Part shown: piece after piece, positions 22,759 to 34,795 of the stretch
How positions within the stretch are numbered: position 1 is the stretch's first letter
Layout: each line of letters begins with the position of its first letter
NCBI RefSeq assembly: GCF_023101765.2
Contig: NC_064217.1
Location: 11,939,788 to 12,003,787, forward strand
Reading direction: 5' to 3'
DNA: 64,000 nucleotides
Source: Spodoptera frugiperda
Lineage: Eukaryota; Arthropoda; Insecta; Lepidoptera; Noctuidae
Notes under the pieces: model-generated
The model's database searches: none
Told to the model about the DNA's origin: nothing
Seen by the model: the letters and a program-made list of their open reading frames with translations, nothing else
Program-made: the position numbers and the translations under genes

Positions 22759-23196
22759 ATGGATTGGGATTTGAAATACGGCGAATTATCATCGAATCAA
22801 AACTTCGTTAACAATTGCGAAGCTCTCAAGGAGAATTTAATGGAAGTACAACAGGTATTGGATCAATTGTTACCGCTTAAGCAGCAATACGACAAATTAA
22901 TATTGCCAGCACAAATTGAACTCGATTTGTTCCTAGCATTCACTTTAAATTCTTTGCACTGGATCCATTTGAGGATACAAGGCGTGGACCCAACGAGTCA
23001 TCCAATTAAAGATGAACTGCAGCGAATAAAAGCTGCCATGTTAAAATGGCAGGAAGTCAAAGACCGTGAGAAAAGGCCATCAGTCGACATAGAAGCAGCC
23101 AAGCGGTTCATCAAGAGCGGGCTCTATGACCCATACAAAGGCACAGCCAAGGGACCCCCAAATAAGAAAACTAAGTTCGAGGATAATGATGAGTAA
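22759..23196 (+). CDS. C1D: Nuclear nucleic acid-binding protein C1D (exosome cofactor)
   Basis: A single uninterrupted frame of 145 residues, close to the length of vertebrate C1D (141) and of the Rrp47/Lrp1 family core. Residues 1 to about 85 form the helical Sas10/Utp3/C1D domain, with the family run LDLFLAFTLNSLHWIHLRIQ and then QGVDPTSHPIKDELQRIKAA. This is followed by AKRFIKSGL and a short basic tail, NKKTKFEDNDE. By homology it partners the Rrp6/EXOSC10 3'-5' exonuclease of the nuclear exosome in rRNA and snoRNA processing. The start is the only upstream ATG in frame. No intron interrupts the coding region. It is followed by a long 3' UTR to AATAAA at 24134. Confidence 0.94.
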   Translation: MDWDLKYGELSSNQNFVNNCEALKENLMEVQQVLDQLLPLKQQYDKLILPAQIELDLFLAFTLNSLHWIHLRIQGVDPTSHPIKDELQRIKAAMLKWQEVKDREKRPSVDIEAAKRFIKSGLYDPYKGTAKGPPNKKTKFEDNDE

Positions 23197-24133
23197 ACCA
23201 TGCTCTCTCTAAATTCAAAATTATCAAGACTGAATAAGATTTGTATGATATGCAACCATACCATCTCAAGACATGAAGAAATTTCACCAGATTATGCAAA
23301 CTTTTCAAAGTAGACATAAGCTGTCCTTACATATCCATAAAGTAATCCTATATCTCAAGAAATAATCATGTGTTATCCAAATCTTTGTATGACTAGGTAT
23401 TATATTGTACCCACTCCATTATTATAATTATTTCTATTGTTAGGTAGCTCTATAAAATTAACATTTTGTCTTTGTACTGTGTCTAGAAACTAGTGTTACT
23501 ATTTGTATAAGTTTCCCTAACATGTGTGCAAACACTGACCAAATCTTTGTTATTTTATTTATTTGTTAGAGGTGCCTTCCAAAGTGTGCCAACACAAAAG
23601 TTTTCTTGTGTAACCAATAATGCCTATGTTATTTTAAATTTTAAGCCAAAATCATTATAAAAGTAGAAATATAAATGTTATCTTAGTGTTTAGTATCCAG
23701 GTTTATAAAGCTAACATTAATCGGTTAACAGAAAAAATCGAAATATGTGTGTGTCCTACAATTAAGCATTTTGTAATGTTATATTACTTGATATCCATGT
23801 ATTACTATTGTATAACTACTTCACTTTAAAATTAGTCTTAGATCTGATTGATATTGCTGTCATTAGTAGTAGTATACATTTATACATACCCAACTATTCA
23901 CTTGTTAGTCATCTAGGTACCTTTATTTCTTACCTTCATCACATTAATTCCTTCAGTAACACATTTTTTTCTACTAATTCCATTCTCTCCTGCCATATAT
24001 TTGCCACCATAAGGTACCATGATGGTAGGTTAGTTTGTTTGTAATTTATTTTCCATGTTTTACCTTATTATCTACAATAAATTATTCGTAACCTATTACA
24101 ATATGTATATAATGTGTACATAAGTTTTGATTA

Positions 24134-24139
24134 AATAAA
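24134..24139 (+). terminator. C1D poly(A) signal
   Basis: AATAAA about 940 bases past the C1D stop, and the last strong signal before the opposing ADPGK 3' region. Confidence 0.6.
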
Positions 24140-24166
24140 ATAAACTACCATTTATCAAAAAAGGCT

Positions 24167-24172
24167 TTTATT
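24167..24172 (-). terminator. Possible ADPGK poly(A) signal
   Basis: AATAAA on the minus strand 533 bases past the ADPGK stop, only 28 bases from the C1D signal on the other strand. Nearer minus-strand AT-rich candidates also exist, so use is uncertain. Confidence 0.35.
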
Positions 24173-24704
24173 CAAACAACAACTAACACCAGATCCTCTA
24201 CTTAGCCAAATATAATTTAGGAATGTCAAATATGTTCTACAGTAATTGTATTCTCAATCTTATCTAAAAGGAATTTATTAAGTATTGCAAGAAATCACAT
24301 TTAAACATTTTATTTAAATTAAAAAAAGTAGAAAAATATAACTTATGTTTAGTTCGGAATGATAAAAATTATGTGTGAAACAAAAATATTCTTGTTCTTA
24401 TGCTCATGACAACTTCTGATTATTTTATAAAAGCACAAACAAAATAAATTACATACATTTTATGTAAAATAAATAATTTATCCACCAGTCTTACATGTAC
24501 TTCTGTCCATTGAATAAAATGGTAAAATTTAATAAATTATAATAAATAAATCATTAAATTCTAGTCATATTGATTAAGCAATAAAAATAGTATATTATTA
24601 AATAAGATCATCCTGAAATAATGGCACCAAATACATAACACATTTACAAATGGAATGAATAAGTGATGTTGATCAACAACTATAAGGCAATTGTAGTGGC
24701 ATGT

Positions 24705-26503
24705 TTATTTTTCTACTTGAAGTACCAAGCCCGCAGCGGAGATATTGTCACCAGCACCAGCGGTGAGCTGTGCCTCAGTGCAAATAAGTACAGGAGCCAC
24801 ACAAATGTCAACATTCTCCCCGTTTATTTCCTCGTCCCAACATGAGACTGGTTTAGTAGGTTCAAAGAACACCCTACTTGTGTTGTCATTGTCTGTGGTT
24901 GTGGAGAAACTGTCATCCAGTAACAGTTTACATTTATCCAAGGCAATATCTTGACTGTTGCAGACATATCTGTGTGCAGTCAGCGATGCTTTAGCAGCTG
25001 CAGCCTCTGTTCGCTTCCAATTTGAGTTTTTAACTGTCATTATAGCTTGGTAAGCTAAAGTATGTACATGGATGCGGGTTAGCTTTCTTTTACTCTGATA
25101 CAGTTCATTCTGCCGTCTTATCAACAAAAATGTTTTGCGCATTTGATCTAATGCTGTTGCTACTCTTGGGTTGGAGTCAGCAACAACACTGACTTCTCCA
25201 TATTCTAAGACACTGTATAGATTTGTTAATTCTTGCTCATTCATACCCACTGAGTCTACAAATGGTAGTATTTTGGTAGTGAGATGTTTCAGAAGCTCCA
25301 AGTCCACATAACTAGCCATCTCAAAGTGGGTCAGTGTAGACAGTGGTTGTGATAAAATTTGTTTCTTGACTAGATCCAGTCTTTCAGCTCTCAAGTCTGT
25401 GAACAATCAAATATTATATTAATTCCTTTACTAAGCAATTACTACAACCTAAGCCAAATGAATGTAGAACTAATCGCGCATCACTAAAGACAGCTTACCT
25501 TTCCCATCTCCACTTTTAAATGGATAGTTATCCATCATCTGCAGTCCACTAATGACTAGTAAGTTTGGGCCAAACCCTGGCAAATGTTCATCGAACTTCT
25601 CCAGGGAGCTCAGCAGTGGATTGTTCTCATCATTATGTACAATGTATCTGTTTGCTCTGGGCGCCTTCAGAGTACCGAATGTCTCATCGGTCTTGTACTC
25701 TAGAATCATGTGGACATCATCCCTAACTTCCTCATTCTCCTCCCCACCAACTATCTGGATATCTTTCGGAATGTATTGCTTCAACTTATTGCTCATTTTT
25801 GCTGCAAATAGCACCTTCCACCCCTCGATGTAGAACCTTTTGGCCATCAATGGAGCGTTGCCCCCAATAGACCATCTTGAGTCAGGCAGTTTCAAAGCTT
25901 GTTCTATTAATTCATCATACAACTTGCTATTGGACACAAACCGTCTGAAAACATTAATAATAATTTTATTACATTATGTTGACAGGAAAATGTATTTTCT
26001 TATCATAAAGGCCAACCTAAGAGTAGAAGTTCTTTTACAACAAATTTAACCTAATGCTAATTGCATTAATGACTAAATTATCTCAAAATGTACTTTGTTA
26101 TCAGTGTAAACTATTACATTAATTTTTAAACATACATGTAATGGTAATTAAAATTTCAGATAACTTACTCGGCGGCTGCGCCATGTTTGAAGAAATAGGC
26201 GAAACTTTTGAGGAACTCTTCCTTGTTTGAGATCTCATTGAAATGTTCGGGGTTTCCTTTCAGCTCCTTGTGGTCCAATAACAAAGTAGCGTTAACAAAC
26301 AGATCGTGACACGCGCCATAGCCAAGCGCTACTTTCGGTTGCAGTTTTCCCTCGCCGACTTTGTTCTCACTCTCCAAATATAGCAAATGATCCTTCACAG
26401 GAGACAGCCGCACATCTCCAAGATCATTTTTACGGTAATAAACAGCGTACAGCACGAAGCAGAACGATACAATCGTACCGCATTTCACCGGAACACCAGC
26501 CAT
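24705..26503 (-). CDS. ADPGK: ADP-dependent glucokinase, 3 exons
   Basis: Exons 26503-26169, 25944-25499 and 25396-24705 join in phases 2 and 1 to make 490 residues (human 497). The enzyme phosphorylates glucose using ADP rather than ATP and belongs to the ribokinase-fold ADP-specific sugar kinases. A hydrophobic segment at about residues 5-23 fits the ER signal-anchor known for the animal enzyme. The substrate-binding GGNAPLMA motif is present. Near the C-terminus GAGDNISAAGL (residues 474-484) holds the anion hole and the catalytic Asp477. The gene is convergent with C1D. Both introns are short (224 and 102 bases), and all junctions are GT-AG. Nothing suggests loss of function. Confidence 0.95.
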
Positions 26504-27109
26504 CGTTCCAACTCCAAATATTATCTATATTGTATGTATAACTTAGTGATTGGAATGCATAAGTGATTAGAATTTTGGGAGAACCACGTCACCTCATCGT
26601 TTTATTACAGGCATTTAAGTATTTAATTATTTATGACCTATTTAAATATTGATAATGAAATACACCACAGGTGACGTTGAATGACAAAGTTATGACTTGA
26701 CTCTTTGACAGCTGGTTTGACAATTTGACAGCTGAGTGTAGTACTGTCAGCTGTGTCAGCAAGTAAATAAATGACGTTGGGTTACACGCTGTTACACGGT
26801 ACACCACGGCTTTTGTGCGTATTGTTGATTATTGGTATTCTTAGTCGAAATTTTTATTATCAATATAATCATCGAATAGAAAATGTATTCCTTGCATAGC
26901 AGTTTTTTTTTTCAATTAATCACATTTATCTGGTATAGACTAATTGATAAAATTTAAAAAATACTAAAAATAGAAAGATTATTTTGTAACACCTTTATTC
27001 TTATATCCCTCCACCCTATTCTATAAAAAAGTGTTTCTTTTAAGATCTTAACATTAAGAAACAAAATAAGTAATTATGTAGGTATAATATAATTAACAAA
27101 AATCATTGT

Positions 27110-27390
27110 CCTCGCCTCACCTTATCATTGAAGAGCCATGCTGCGGCATAGATGAGCCGGCTAACTGGAGGGATACAATCTGTGTGGTGCGGGGACTGCG
27201 CTAGCACAGTGGACACGTACTTTGCACAGCGAGGCTTACGGGAGACGCACGTCTCCCTAGGGATGTGCCTAACAGGTCTAGTTAGAGGACTCAGTGCCCC
27301 TTATCGGTGCTGAAGGTGGCCACCGGGGTGGTTTTAGTGAGGTAAAAATCCCACATTTCCTAGTCATTCTCCCTAAAAAGCTAGGCCTAC
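27110..27390 (+). repeat. GC-richer block, probable retroelement 3' end
   Basis: This block differs sharply in base composition from its AT-rich flanks. It contains GGCATAGATGAGCCGGCTAA, CTCCCTAGGGATGTGCCTAA and GGTGGTTTTAGTGAGGTAAA, the last of which recalls 3' regions of lepidopteran non-LTR elements. I see no ORF and no second copy in the window, so the class is inferred. Confidence 0.45.
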
Positions 27391-28803
27391 CCTAAATTAA
27401 CAAAAATATGTTTTATACTCAGGGCCTTTCAGCAAATACTAATTTAATTTACCAAAATTCACAAAGATAGCGTTAATTCAAAAACGTTGTTTGCATTCCC
27501 GTACGACGTACGAGCATTGCTGAAGACGGAAAAAATATCTGCAAACAAATCTCCGATGGTAACCACGATAAGACTTTAATCTTAACACGTACCTCCTGAA
27601 GAAGTTCCAGGGCTTGTGACATCAATATTGTTTTAACACTTTAAACATTTGACTTGATAGCCAAATGCAGTGTTGGTATGCAAGTACCTACCTACTTCAT
27701 TAAAGAGTACGCGATCCAAGGAGTTCGATATCTCGAAAATGTTTTCGAAAGCCAAAAAACACGCCGTATAAGGCACAACCGGTCTCCTCGCTCCTAAAAT
27801 GGAAGCATGTATGATGTTAAGAGCTTTAGGCGTAAATTGTCTGTGTCACGGTGTATCGTAATTAATTTTAACAAAGTTCAAGTTTTGCAATTTATTTTTA
27901 TCTGTTGTGTTGCTACTTGACCTTTTGGCCTACCTACTTTTCCGATTTTGCAGTTGAAACTGGATAAAGTTAAAAATGTTATGGAAAAATTAAGGTTTCG
28001 CGCATTGCTACGGCAGCAGAAATATCGCAATGGCTCTTTCTTTACTAAATATCAGGGACTTACACTTTATAGCCCGTTTGCATAGCGTTAAATAGATAGA
28101 AATTAATTTTATACTACACTATACATAATGTATAGATAGGGTGTACCTGTGTGATCACAATAAAAATCTTTGACTTCGTAATATTATTAGGTACTGTTAC
28201 CAAGCGCCTACTAAAATATTAATTTAATAGCCACTCTCGCTTATGAGTGCAATGCAAACAATAAAATGTTATGATTCAGTATTTCAAATAAATTGTAGGA
28301 TTCTCTACAATTTACGTTTAATTCGGGACCATTATGTAGGTGGCGCTGCGTTTAGGTTTTAGATTTTTTTACAACCACAGGCAGAGACATAGCTAAACTA
28401 CTAGATAAATAGATAGGCGCCTACTACAGACAGGTTATATTCACTAGTACAAAATGTTTAGTTTAGTTTGTTAATTTACAAGTACCTCAAGTATAATTAC
28501 CGTAGACATTTTGATACGCACCAGATTTTTCCTTCATACCGTTTATTTTTATAATGCTTTTCACAACAATAGACACTTTACAGCTACCATAAAGAGAGAT
28601 AAATATTTTTATAAGGCACAAGTCGCGCTGAAAAAGTATAAAAGCGGCCGAATATGGCGGAGTCACGTATTGTCGCCAAAATAACGTGGAGATGAAATCT
28701 CTGTATGGTGTAACTGTCTGGCGCCGGTGGAGGTACACTGCCAACGTGTGGAGTAGGGACTTGGGACAATTTAGAGACATCATTTTTATTTTATCGTTTG
28801 CTC

Positions 28804-28947
28804 ATGGTCAAATACTCAAACGTCACTCAATTTAAAGACGCGCTCAAGAATAGTTCTGTCTCTACAAATTCTTTGTAAATGAGAGAGATAGCACGATATT
28901 TAAGTGCAACTTAAAATTGAGTAGCATTTCAGTATTCGGGCGTTAGG
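28804..28947 (+). mobile_element. Short element with imperfect terminal inverted repeats, copy 1
   Basis: It begins TGGTCAAATACTCAAACGTC and ends CAGTATTCGGGCGTTAG. The two ends are imperfect inverted copies of one another over about 27 bases. A second copy about 90 percent alike, read by eye, is at 48093-48235. There is no coding capacity, consistent with a MITE. Confidence 0.7.
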
Positions 28948-29357
28948 TTCGTAATGTTTGCGTTGGTACAGCCAGATTTATGTTTTTGGTGTGATTACTC
29001 TTATAATAGGTTGATACATAGATATAGGGAGTGAAAAATGTATAGCAAAGGATTCTGATCATTTTCATCGTTTACGGTTTTTACAGTTGTTTACACCCCC
29101 TCCCCCTATTGAGCACTGAATTGGATCTACTTTATAATAACTTTAACACATTGAACGCCGTGGTGGTCACCGGTGACGGACGTTAGCGGAGGATTTGTCT
29201 TCGACAGTTTACTATTGGCAGTCAAAGACTTAACTTATGTAATGATGGCCAGGTTCAGAGAGATATTTGCCTAACTAGATGTTATTGAACAAAATAATAC
29301 GGCTTCCCGCGATGATCAATAACCTTTTTTTTAAACAGGATAAGTAGGGGAAGTCAG

Positions 29358-30625
29358 CTCAAAGCGGCCATAGGAGGCAAAGCGGCCACTCTTAATTTTT
29401 CGGTTATTTGATATGATAGCGCAACGTTGCCTTTCTGTACGTATAACCAAACCTCCCTCCACGCGCCAGTCACTCATTTTCAAGCGGTGAGAACAAATGC
29501 GTGGTTTTAGTAACGACAAATATATTTTTGTGCGTTTTGTTAAAATAATACGAGGTAAGTTCAACCTGTTTTGGTCAAAACTATTTATATTAAAATGCTT
29601 TTATTGCACGTTTAACGTTACTTATCTATTTTGCCTTTTTTGTGTGGTATTTGCTTCGAAATACAGTAAATAATGTGAGTGAAAATATTTTTTTTAAGTA
29701 AAATGGTTAAAATGGCAAAGCGGCTCGGGCAAAGCAGTCAACTGACCGCTTTGCCCTTACTTTCATATTATCGCTGCATAGATATAATTCTTATTTATTT
29801 TGTTTAGATGGTCAATAACTACAAGAGAAAAACAGCGCAGGCTTCTTGGGACGAAGCTGCGATGGCCCGAGCCATTAAAGAGGTCACAGAAAAGTCAGTT
29901 AAATCTGTGTCAATAAAATACGGTATCCCTCGCACAACGCTGAGAAGGCACCTAAAAACTGGATCTGCCATAAAAAAACTTGGCAGATTTACCACAGTGT
30001 TTACACCACAACAGGAAGAAGACCTCTTAGAGTACTTGTTTCATATGGACAACCTCTTTTTTGGCCTCACAAAGGAAGATTTTTTGCAGCTTGTGTTTCA
30101 ATATGCTGAATCAAACCATATTCCACATCCTTTTAAAAATGAAACGGCTGGACACGATTTTTATAAAGGCTTCATAATGCGTCATCCTAATTTGACCTTG
30201 CGACAACCAGAACCCACATCCATAGCCAGAGCTCGAGGCTTCAACAAATCCCAAGTATATCGATTTTTATAAATTACTTTTATGACTGACTGTGATTAAA
30301 ATAGGTAATTAATGTTGTTGATATTTTTTATGTGAATTATATGTGTTGATTTTTTATTTTGCATTTTTATTTTGTCAGTCACGGTATTTTCCAACAAAAA
30401 ACAATTCATTGCTTGAACACTTTTGGGGTGGCCACGTTGCCCTTACCTCCGTGGCCGCTTTGGGCGACCACTCGGGCAAAGCGGTTTTATGACAAGTTTT
30501 CGCAACTTACGCAAATTTCAATTGGCTATTACAAATATCGATAAATTAGCTAGTATAAAATTCTCTTTAAAAATCTTTCGTTCAATGGCTATTTTTTAAA
30601 CTCAAAGTTAAGGTGGCCGCTTTGA
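29358..30625. repeat. Array of GGCAAAGCGG motifs inside the pogo-like element
   Basis: Forward or inverted copies lie at about 29358, 29376, 29714, 29727, 29743 (inverted), 30430 (inverted, decayed), 30451 (inverted), 30473 and 30614 (inverted). They cluster in the TIRs and in two subterminal blocks on each side of the ORF, a layout typical of transposase-binding sites. Confidence 0.75.
29808..30272 (+). CDS. Truncated pogo-type transposase: psq HTH and CENP-B-like DNA-binding region only
   Basis: The 154 residues open with basic NNYKRKTAQASWDEAAMARA and a pipsqueak-type helix-turn-helix (VSIKYGIPRTTLRRHLKTG, about residues 40-58). A second CENP-B-like half follows (FTPQQEEDLLEYLF, then GHDFYKGFIMRHPNLTLRQP) up to RARGFNKSQVYRFL. 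In complete pogo/Tigger-like transposases that last motif leads straight into the linker and the DDE nuclease domain. Here the frame stops and nothing catalytic follows. One extra T in the run near 30266 could explain the stop, followed by deletion. It could still bind DNA, for example the element's own motif array, but that is inference. Confidence 0.82.
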   Translation: MVNNYKRKTAQASWDEAAMARAIKEVTEKSVKSVSIKYGIPRTTLRRHLKTGSAIKKLGRFTTVFTPQQEEDLLEYLFHMDNLFFGLTKEDFLQLVFQYAESNHIPHPFKNETAGHDFYKGFIMRHPNLTLRQPEPTSIARARGFNKSQVYRFL

Positions 30626-33433
30626 GCTGACTTCCCCTACTTAAAGGATTACTGATATATTTTCTTCTTTTAAAAAGAAAATTGCTCCAAGAATTTCCCA
30701 AATAAATATATACAGCAAAATACTGCAATGAAAATGTGTAATGTTGATAGTTTACGTGTGCGTAGGAGGCTCGGCAGTATCAGGTCGTATGATTCATACC
30801 TCTGAGGTCAGGAGTACCGAGTGCCTACCAGTTGAAGAGAAATGAATGACTTGCCGTCGTATTTCAAGCGATTACGACTTACCTACTGTTTATTATTAAA
30901 TATTAGCAATAAATATAATATTTTCATTTACATTTTATATTGAATTGTGATTTAGTTATTAATTGAATGCTAATGTTGTAGGAGTTAGTAATTCGATGAG
31001 GTGTTTTCGATTTCTTTTTAATAAAATTTTAAATGTATTGTGTAGGTGTCGTCATTGGTTCGTTCGTAGTATTTTATGAATAACTGATGAATAGGACTTA
31101 GGTAAGTATTTTTAATGGTTTTCCTTTATTATTATTATTTTATGTTTTGAATGTATAAGCATAATGCAGAGTTTACCTACTATAGGTACAACTAGGTATA
31201 TAGTTATAGGATCGATTAAAACAATTAAGTAGGTGTACCTACTTTTTTTGTTTACGTACCTACCTAGGTACTCTCTACCAATCTATATTACCTATTCTAT
31301 GGCGCCCAACGAGGTAATCTGCCTCATATATACCTTTGCAATAAGCTTATTGTTGCGAAACTCGGAACCTACTTCAGAAAAAAAAATACTACCTACATAC
31401 ACGATCAATTAGATACTACTTACCTGCTGTTAGAAGTGCTGGATTACCTACCTACGTAAGTAGGTGTGTCCACACTTCAAATACTTAAATAAATATGGAA
31501 GCCCACCTTTATAAAAATATTGTTCAACAAAAAAAGAAATCATCGGTGGTGTCACACGATCTTATTAAGTAAGTGCCTATTTGTCTATAAAATATTGATC
31601 CACTGACTCTCATATTTATTTCCGAACCCAAATATTTCGAATCAAATAAAAAAAAAATATTTTGCAGAAGCAGCTAAGCTATTCCGTTATTGTTAATTCG
31701 AAACATTCGTGGTGAGCTCGATTGTAGCCCGCCGAAGCTGTGGCCGAAGTCATTGGTTATGAGAATAATCTGGACCTAAGACGGGCGAAAATGCGAATTT
31801 TAATTGAAATTCGAATTGACAGTTACAGAATAGCCTAACAGAACAACGATGCAATGTCATTACTTGTTTACCGATAAACTTTTGGTCCAAGGTTGCCATT
31901 TAATCCATTTGCACAGATTAAATAAATAGATATCACCACACAATTATGTCATGAGATCTTACTGATTACAACTACACCAATGGGCAATGGACTGCTAAAG
32001 TTCACGACAAAGATCTAAATTATTTGTTTGCGAGTTTACAGCGAGTTTAATGCAAATAGTAGAGATTTCTAGGTGTGATACCAAAGCGGAGTAATTTCGA
32101 TACTCTATATGGTGGCAAGTGTTGACAAGCCAGTCATTTAAAGCTGAATATTAATCAAGTTGGACATTGCTGGCTGTATTTATTAAGTGGATAATTCATA
32201 GGTAAGGCGCTATTAGTGACATTTCACACTATGGCGTTGGTAGATTGTCCTATACTTTGTAGGTTGTTGTAGAGGTGTCAAAGGTTTAATTGTTGGAGAA
32301 AGCTAGGTCTAGTTTCATGTAGAAGAGGAATACTTATCAGTAAAATTTGTAAAATAAAAAAATACGGAGGTTTTCCATACAGAATTAAATTATAAAAGTA
32401 GCAAATAAGCCAACATCATTAATATTACTTTTTCTTAATTTTAGCTGCGGCTGCTGGACTTCATTTTAATGATATTGTGGCCAATACTAAACTTTATTAA
32501 AGCAATCTCGTTAGCACTTTAAAGAGGTTGTTATCGTACATAATAATGACAGCATAACTAACAGGCATAAAATATTGGAGATGTCATATTTACTGAAAAA
32601 TAAAATAAATTATTCTTAAAACTAGAATATGGCGGCCAACATTTTTTCAGCGAATAATGGCCAGTATTTTTTAGACAAATATGTAAAGAGGTTGTATCGA
32701 TCTAGAAATTCCTTGAATAAAACCTGCACAGTTTGCTTTATTGTATGTCGCTGGCATAAAAATAGAATGCCATTTGTTTACAGAAAATAAAATAAAATAT
32801 TATTTTTAAATCCAGAAAATGGCGTTCAAATTATTTTTCAAAGCTATTACGACCAGTGTCTCTATCCCATAATATGATTGAAAGTAATAAATAAGTATTT
32901 ATTAAATTCGTAAAATCAGGAGCGTATTCAAAGTACTCATTTTTAAAAATTCCGCATTGTATTTGCGACTCCTTAGATGTGGAGGGTATCGGTTTACCAT
33001 GACTTACACCATGACCATTGATTGCCTATTATCCCATTCACCACTAATCTTAGATCATTTATCTTATGTGTTAGATACACATAGATACCGAGGAAGTTCT
33101 CTTTTGCCGTTTAATGATTTTAATTTACCTATCTACACTTAGATTTTCATAATTGGTTCAGCTTTGCAGTTAGCAGACGAAGCGTGAACTTTTATGATTT
33201 AATTTTTTCGTATTATCTTTGTTATAAAAACATAATGCTTATTATGATTAGCATATAATCTGATAGATAGAGTAGTGAGTGTGTCTATAGAAAACTAACT
33301 GGCTACTTTAAACTTTTTAATATCTTGGTTTATTCAATTCTCGTATATAAGATAACTAAAAACACATTGTGTCTCGTATGGATCCGTTCTGGTTCACGAA
33401 GGAGTAATGGTAGCTATGTAGTCAGATAATTAA

Positions 33434-33500
33434 ATGTCTCGTCCGCCAAGTGGTTGTAAGTGCGACTATCGAGCAATGGGTCACAGATTTCCCGAATCCA
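33434..33500 (+). repeat. tRNA-like SINE fragment
   Basis: TCCGCCAAGTGGTTGTAAGT, GCGACTATCGAGCAATGGGT and a degraded CCCGAATCC B-box region. A related head, TTAGTCGAGTGGTCGCAAGT, occurs at 61203-61280. Confidence 0.5.
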
Positions 33501-33504
33501 GAAG

Positions 33505-33590
33505 CACAACGCAAGCGTTGTTTCACGACGGTTTTTGGTGAGGCCGTGGTATCACTCCATTCGTGCCGAAATATGGCTCTCCCACACTTA
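33505..33590 (+). repeat. Dispersed repeat family B, 3' half
   Basis: ACAACGCAAGCGTTGTTTCA, GAGGCCGTGGTATCACTCC and CTCTCCCACACTTA in the family order. The 5' half is missing. Confidence 0.8.
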
Positions 33591-33835
33591 AACTTTATAT
33601 TATTCCTGATTCCATATTTTTATTGTTGACAATTGCATTCATCAGCTTGCACGGTGCACCGCTCTCAGTAAGGGGTAGGTCGATCTAAAACGAGCGTTTA
33701 AAAATAACGCGGGGGATCCGTGTATTTAAAAAAAAGTCACTGCTTGTTGATCTAAATTCAGATAAGTGTACCTACTATTATAAATGGTTTTCAGTAGATA
33801 TGTAGGTGTAGGTATCTTATTTCGTGGTAGTCTAG

Positions 33836-33960
33836 AGCTGTGGTGACCCGGAGGCTTAAGACGCCCGGTTCTTAGATTATTTATACATAACTGACAAACG
33901 GTGAAGGAAAATATCGTGAGGAAACCTTACCTTGGGCTTATAATTTACTTATGAACTCAG
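33836..33960 (+). repeat. Second tRNA-related SINE, fragment
   Basis: CCCGGAGGCTTAAGACGCCC at the head and CGTGAGGAAACCTTACCTTG in the body. The head recurs inverted at 39075-39165, where a B-box-like GGGTTCGGACTCC (given on the plus strand) is still visible. Confidence 0.55.
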
Positions 33961-34649
33961 TATATTTTCCATGCGAAAAGAAGCTTTGGTCAGCAGTAGC
34001 CACTAGTAGGCTGTTGATGTGATGTAGGTATCTCAAAATCTGAAGGGTTCGTTACACTGCAGCTAACTTTATGATAGCTTAACTTAACAGACACATAAGT
34101 ATCTTGATACTTAGGCAAGTTATGCCAAATTATCTGCTAGACAAACTAGCGAAAACTTACCTAATCAGACACGATGACATCTAATGCGGGCTTAATCAAT
34201 TTATACTTACACACACGTGGTACTGATACTGAGATACGTAATTCACTAAAAAATATCCAGAAACTTGATCTCTGTACTGTCAACAGACATCACAATCAAT
34301 GATCCGTTAATTACTGCAACTGCAATAGCTACCTACCTATAATTTACAGATTCTGATGATCCGTAGATTGTGAGCTGTCGGTCACAATATCGACGTGAAT
34401 TAGATCAAATTGATCGCACACTCGACAGTCAGCTAATTGGCTCCCAACGACACACTGGCGCCTGTCAGCCTGTCACATTTCTGTGGAAACTTGAGAAAAA
34501 TGTGGTTGAAGATCGATTATTAATTTAAAAATAGTTTCTAAATAATATAGCTAAGTAATAGTAGGTGGTGGTAAATATTGACAGTGCTTAACTTTGAGCC
34601 TCCCACATTATACAAAAAAAAGTCTGCACTAAACTTCACGCTAGAGTCA

Positions 34650-34795
34650 GAGGTTCTGAACTTTGGACAGCCTAGAGCGTTACTGGGGCTCCAGCTCGAA
34701 AAGTAGGAATGGTTTTTAGTTAGTAAGAGTTTGACACTCCTTCTCGCTTCGCCCAAGGCGAGAGAAGTAATAGGATGATATTCCCCTAAAAAAAG
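34650..34795 (+). repeat. Dispersed repeat family A
   Basis: AGGTTCTGAACTTTGGACAG is a diverged start. GGGGCTCCAGCTCGAAAAGT and TTAGTAAGAGTTTGACACTC match the family body, and it ends CCCCTAAAAAAAG. Confidence 0.75.

Larger units (their letters stand above)
26504..29342. other. Gene-poor AT-rich spacer with scattered repeats
   Basis: Upstream of ADPGK the first about 300 bases contain several TTTGACAGCTG-like repeats and presumably its promoter. Beyond that I recognise only a GC-richer repeat-like block (27110-27390) and a short inverted-repeat element (28804-28947). No gene is supported. Confidence 0.5.
29343..30641 (+). mobile_element. Pogo-like DNA transposon, internally deleted
   Basis: The two ends are identical inverted repeats of 28 bases starting AGTAGGGGAAGTCAGCTCAA (29343-29370 and 30614-30641). 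TA lies directly outside each end (29341-29342 and 30642-30643), the target duplication of the Tc1/mariner/pogo superfamily. The 1299-base element encodes one short psq/CENP-B-like DNA-binding protein and lacks room for a DDE domain. It also carries about nine copies of a GGCAAAGCGG-type motif. Confidence 0.88.

Noticed and set aside
23808..24044. 78-codon ORF downstream of C1D
   Set aside because: It falls inside the C1D 3' UTR before its poly(A) signal and has no protein-like features.
29145..29210. TTTAACACATTGAACGCCGT near GGTCACCGGTGAC, like a piggyBac-type end
   Set aside because: Only one end is seen, with no matching inverted partner or TTAA flank within the window.
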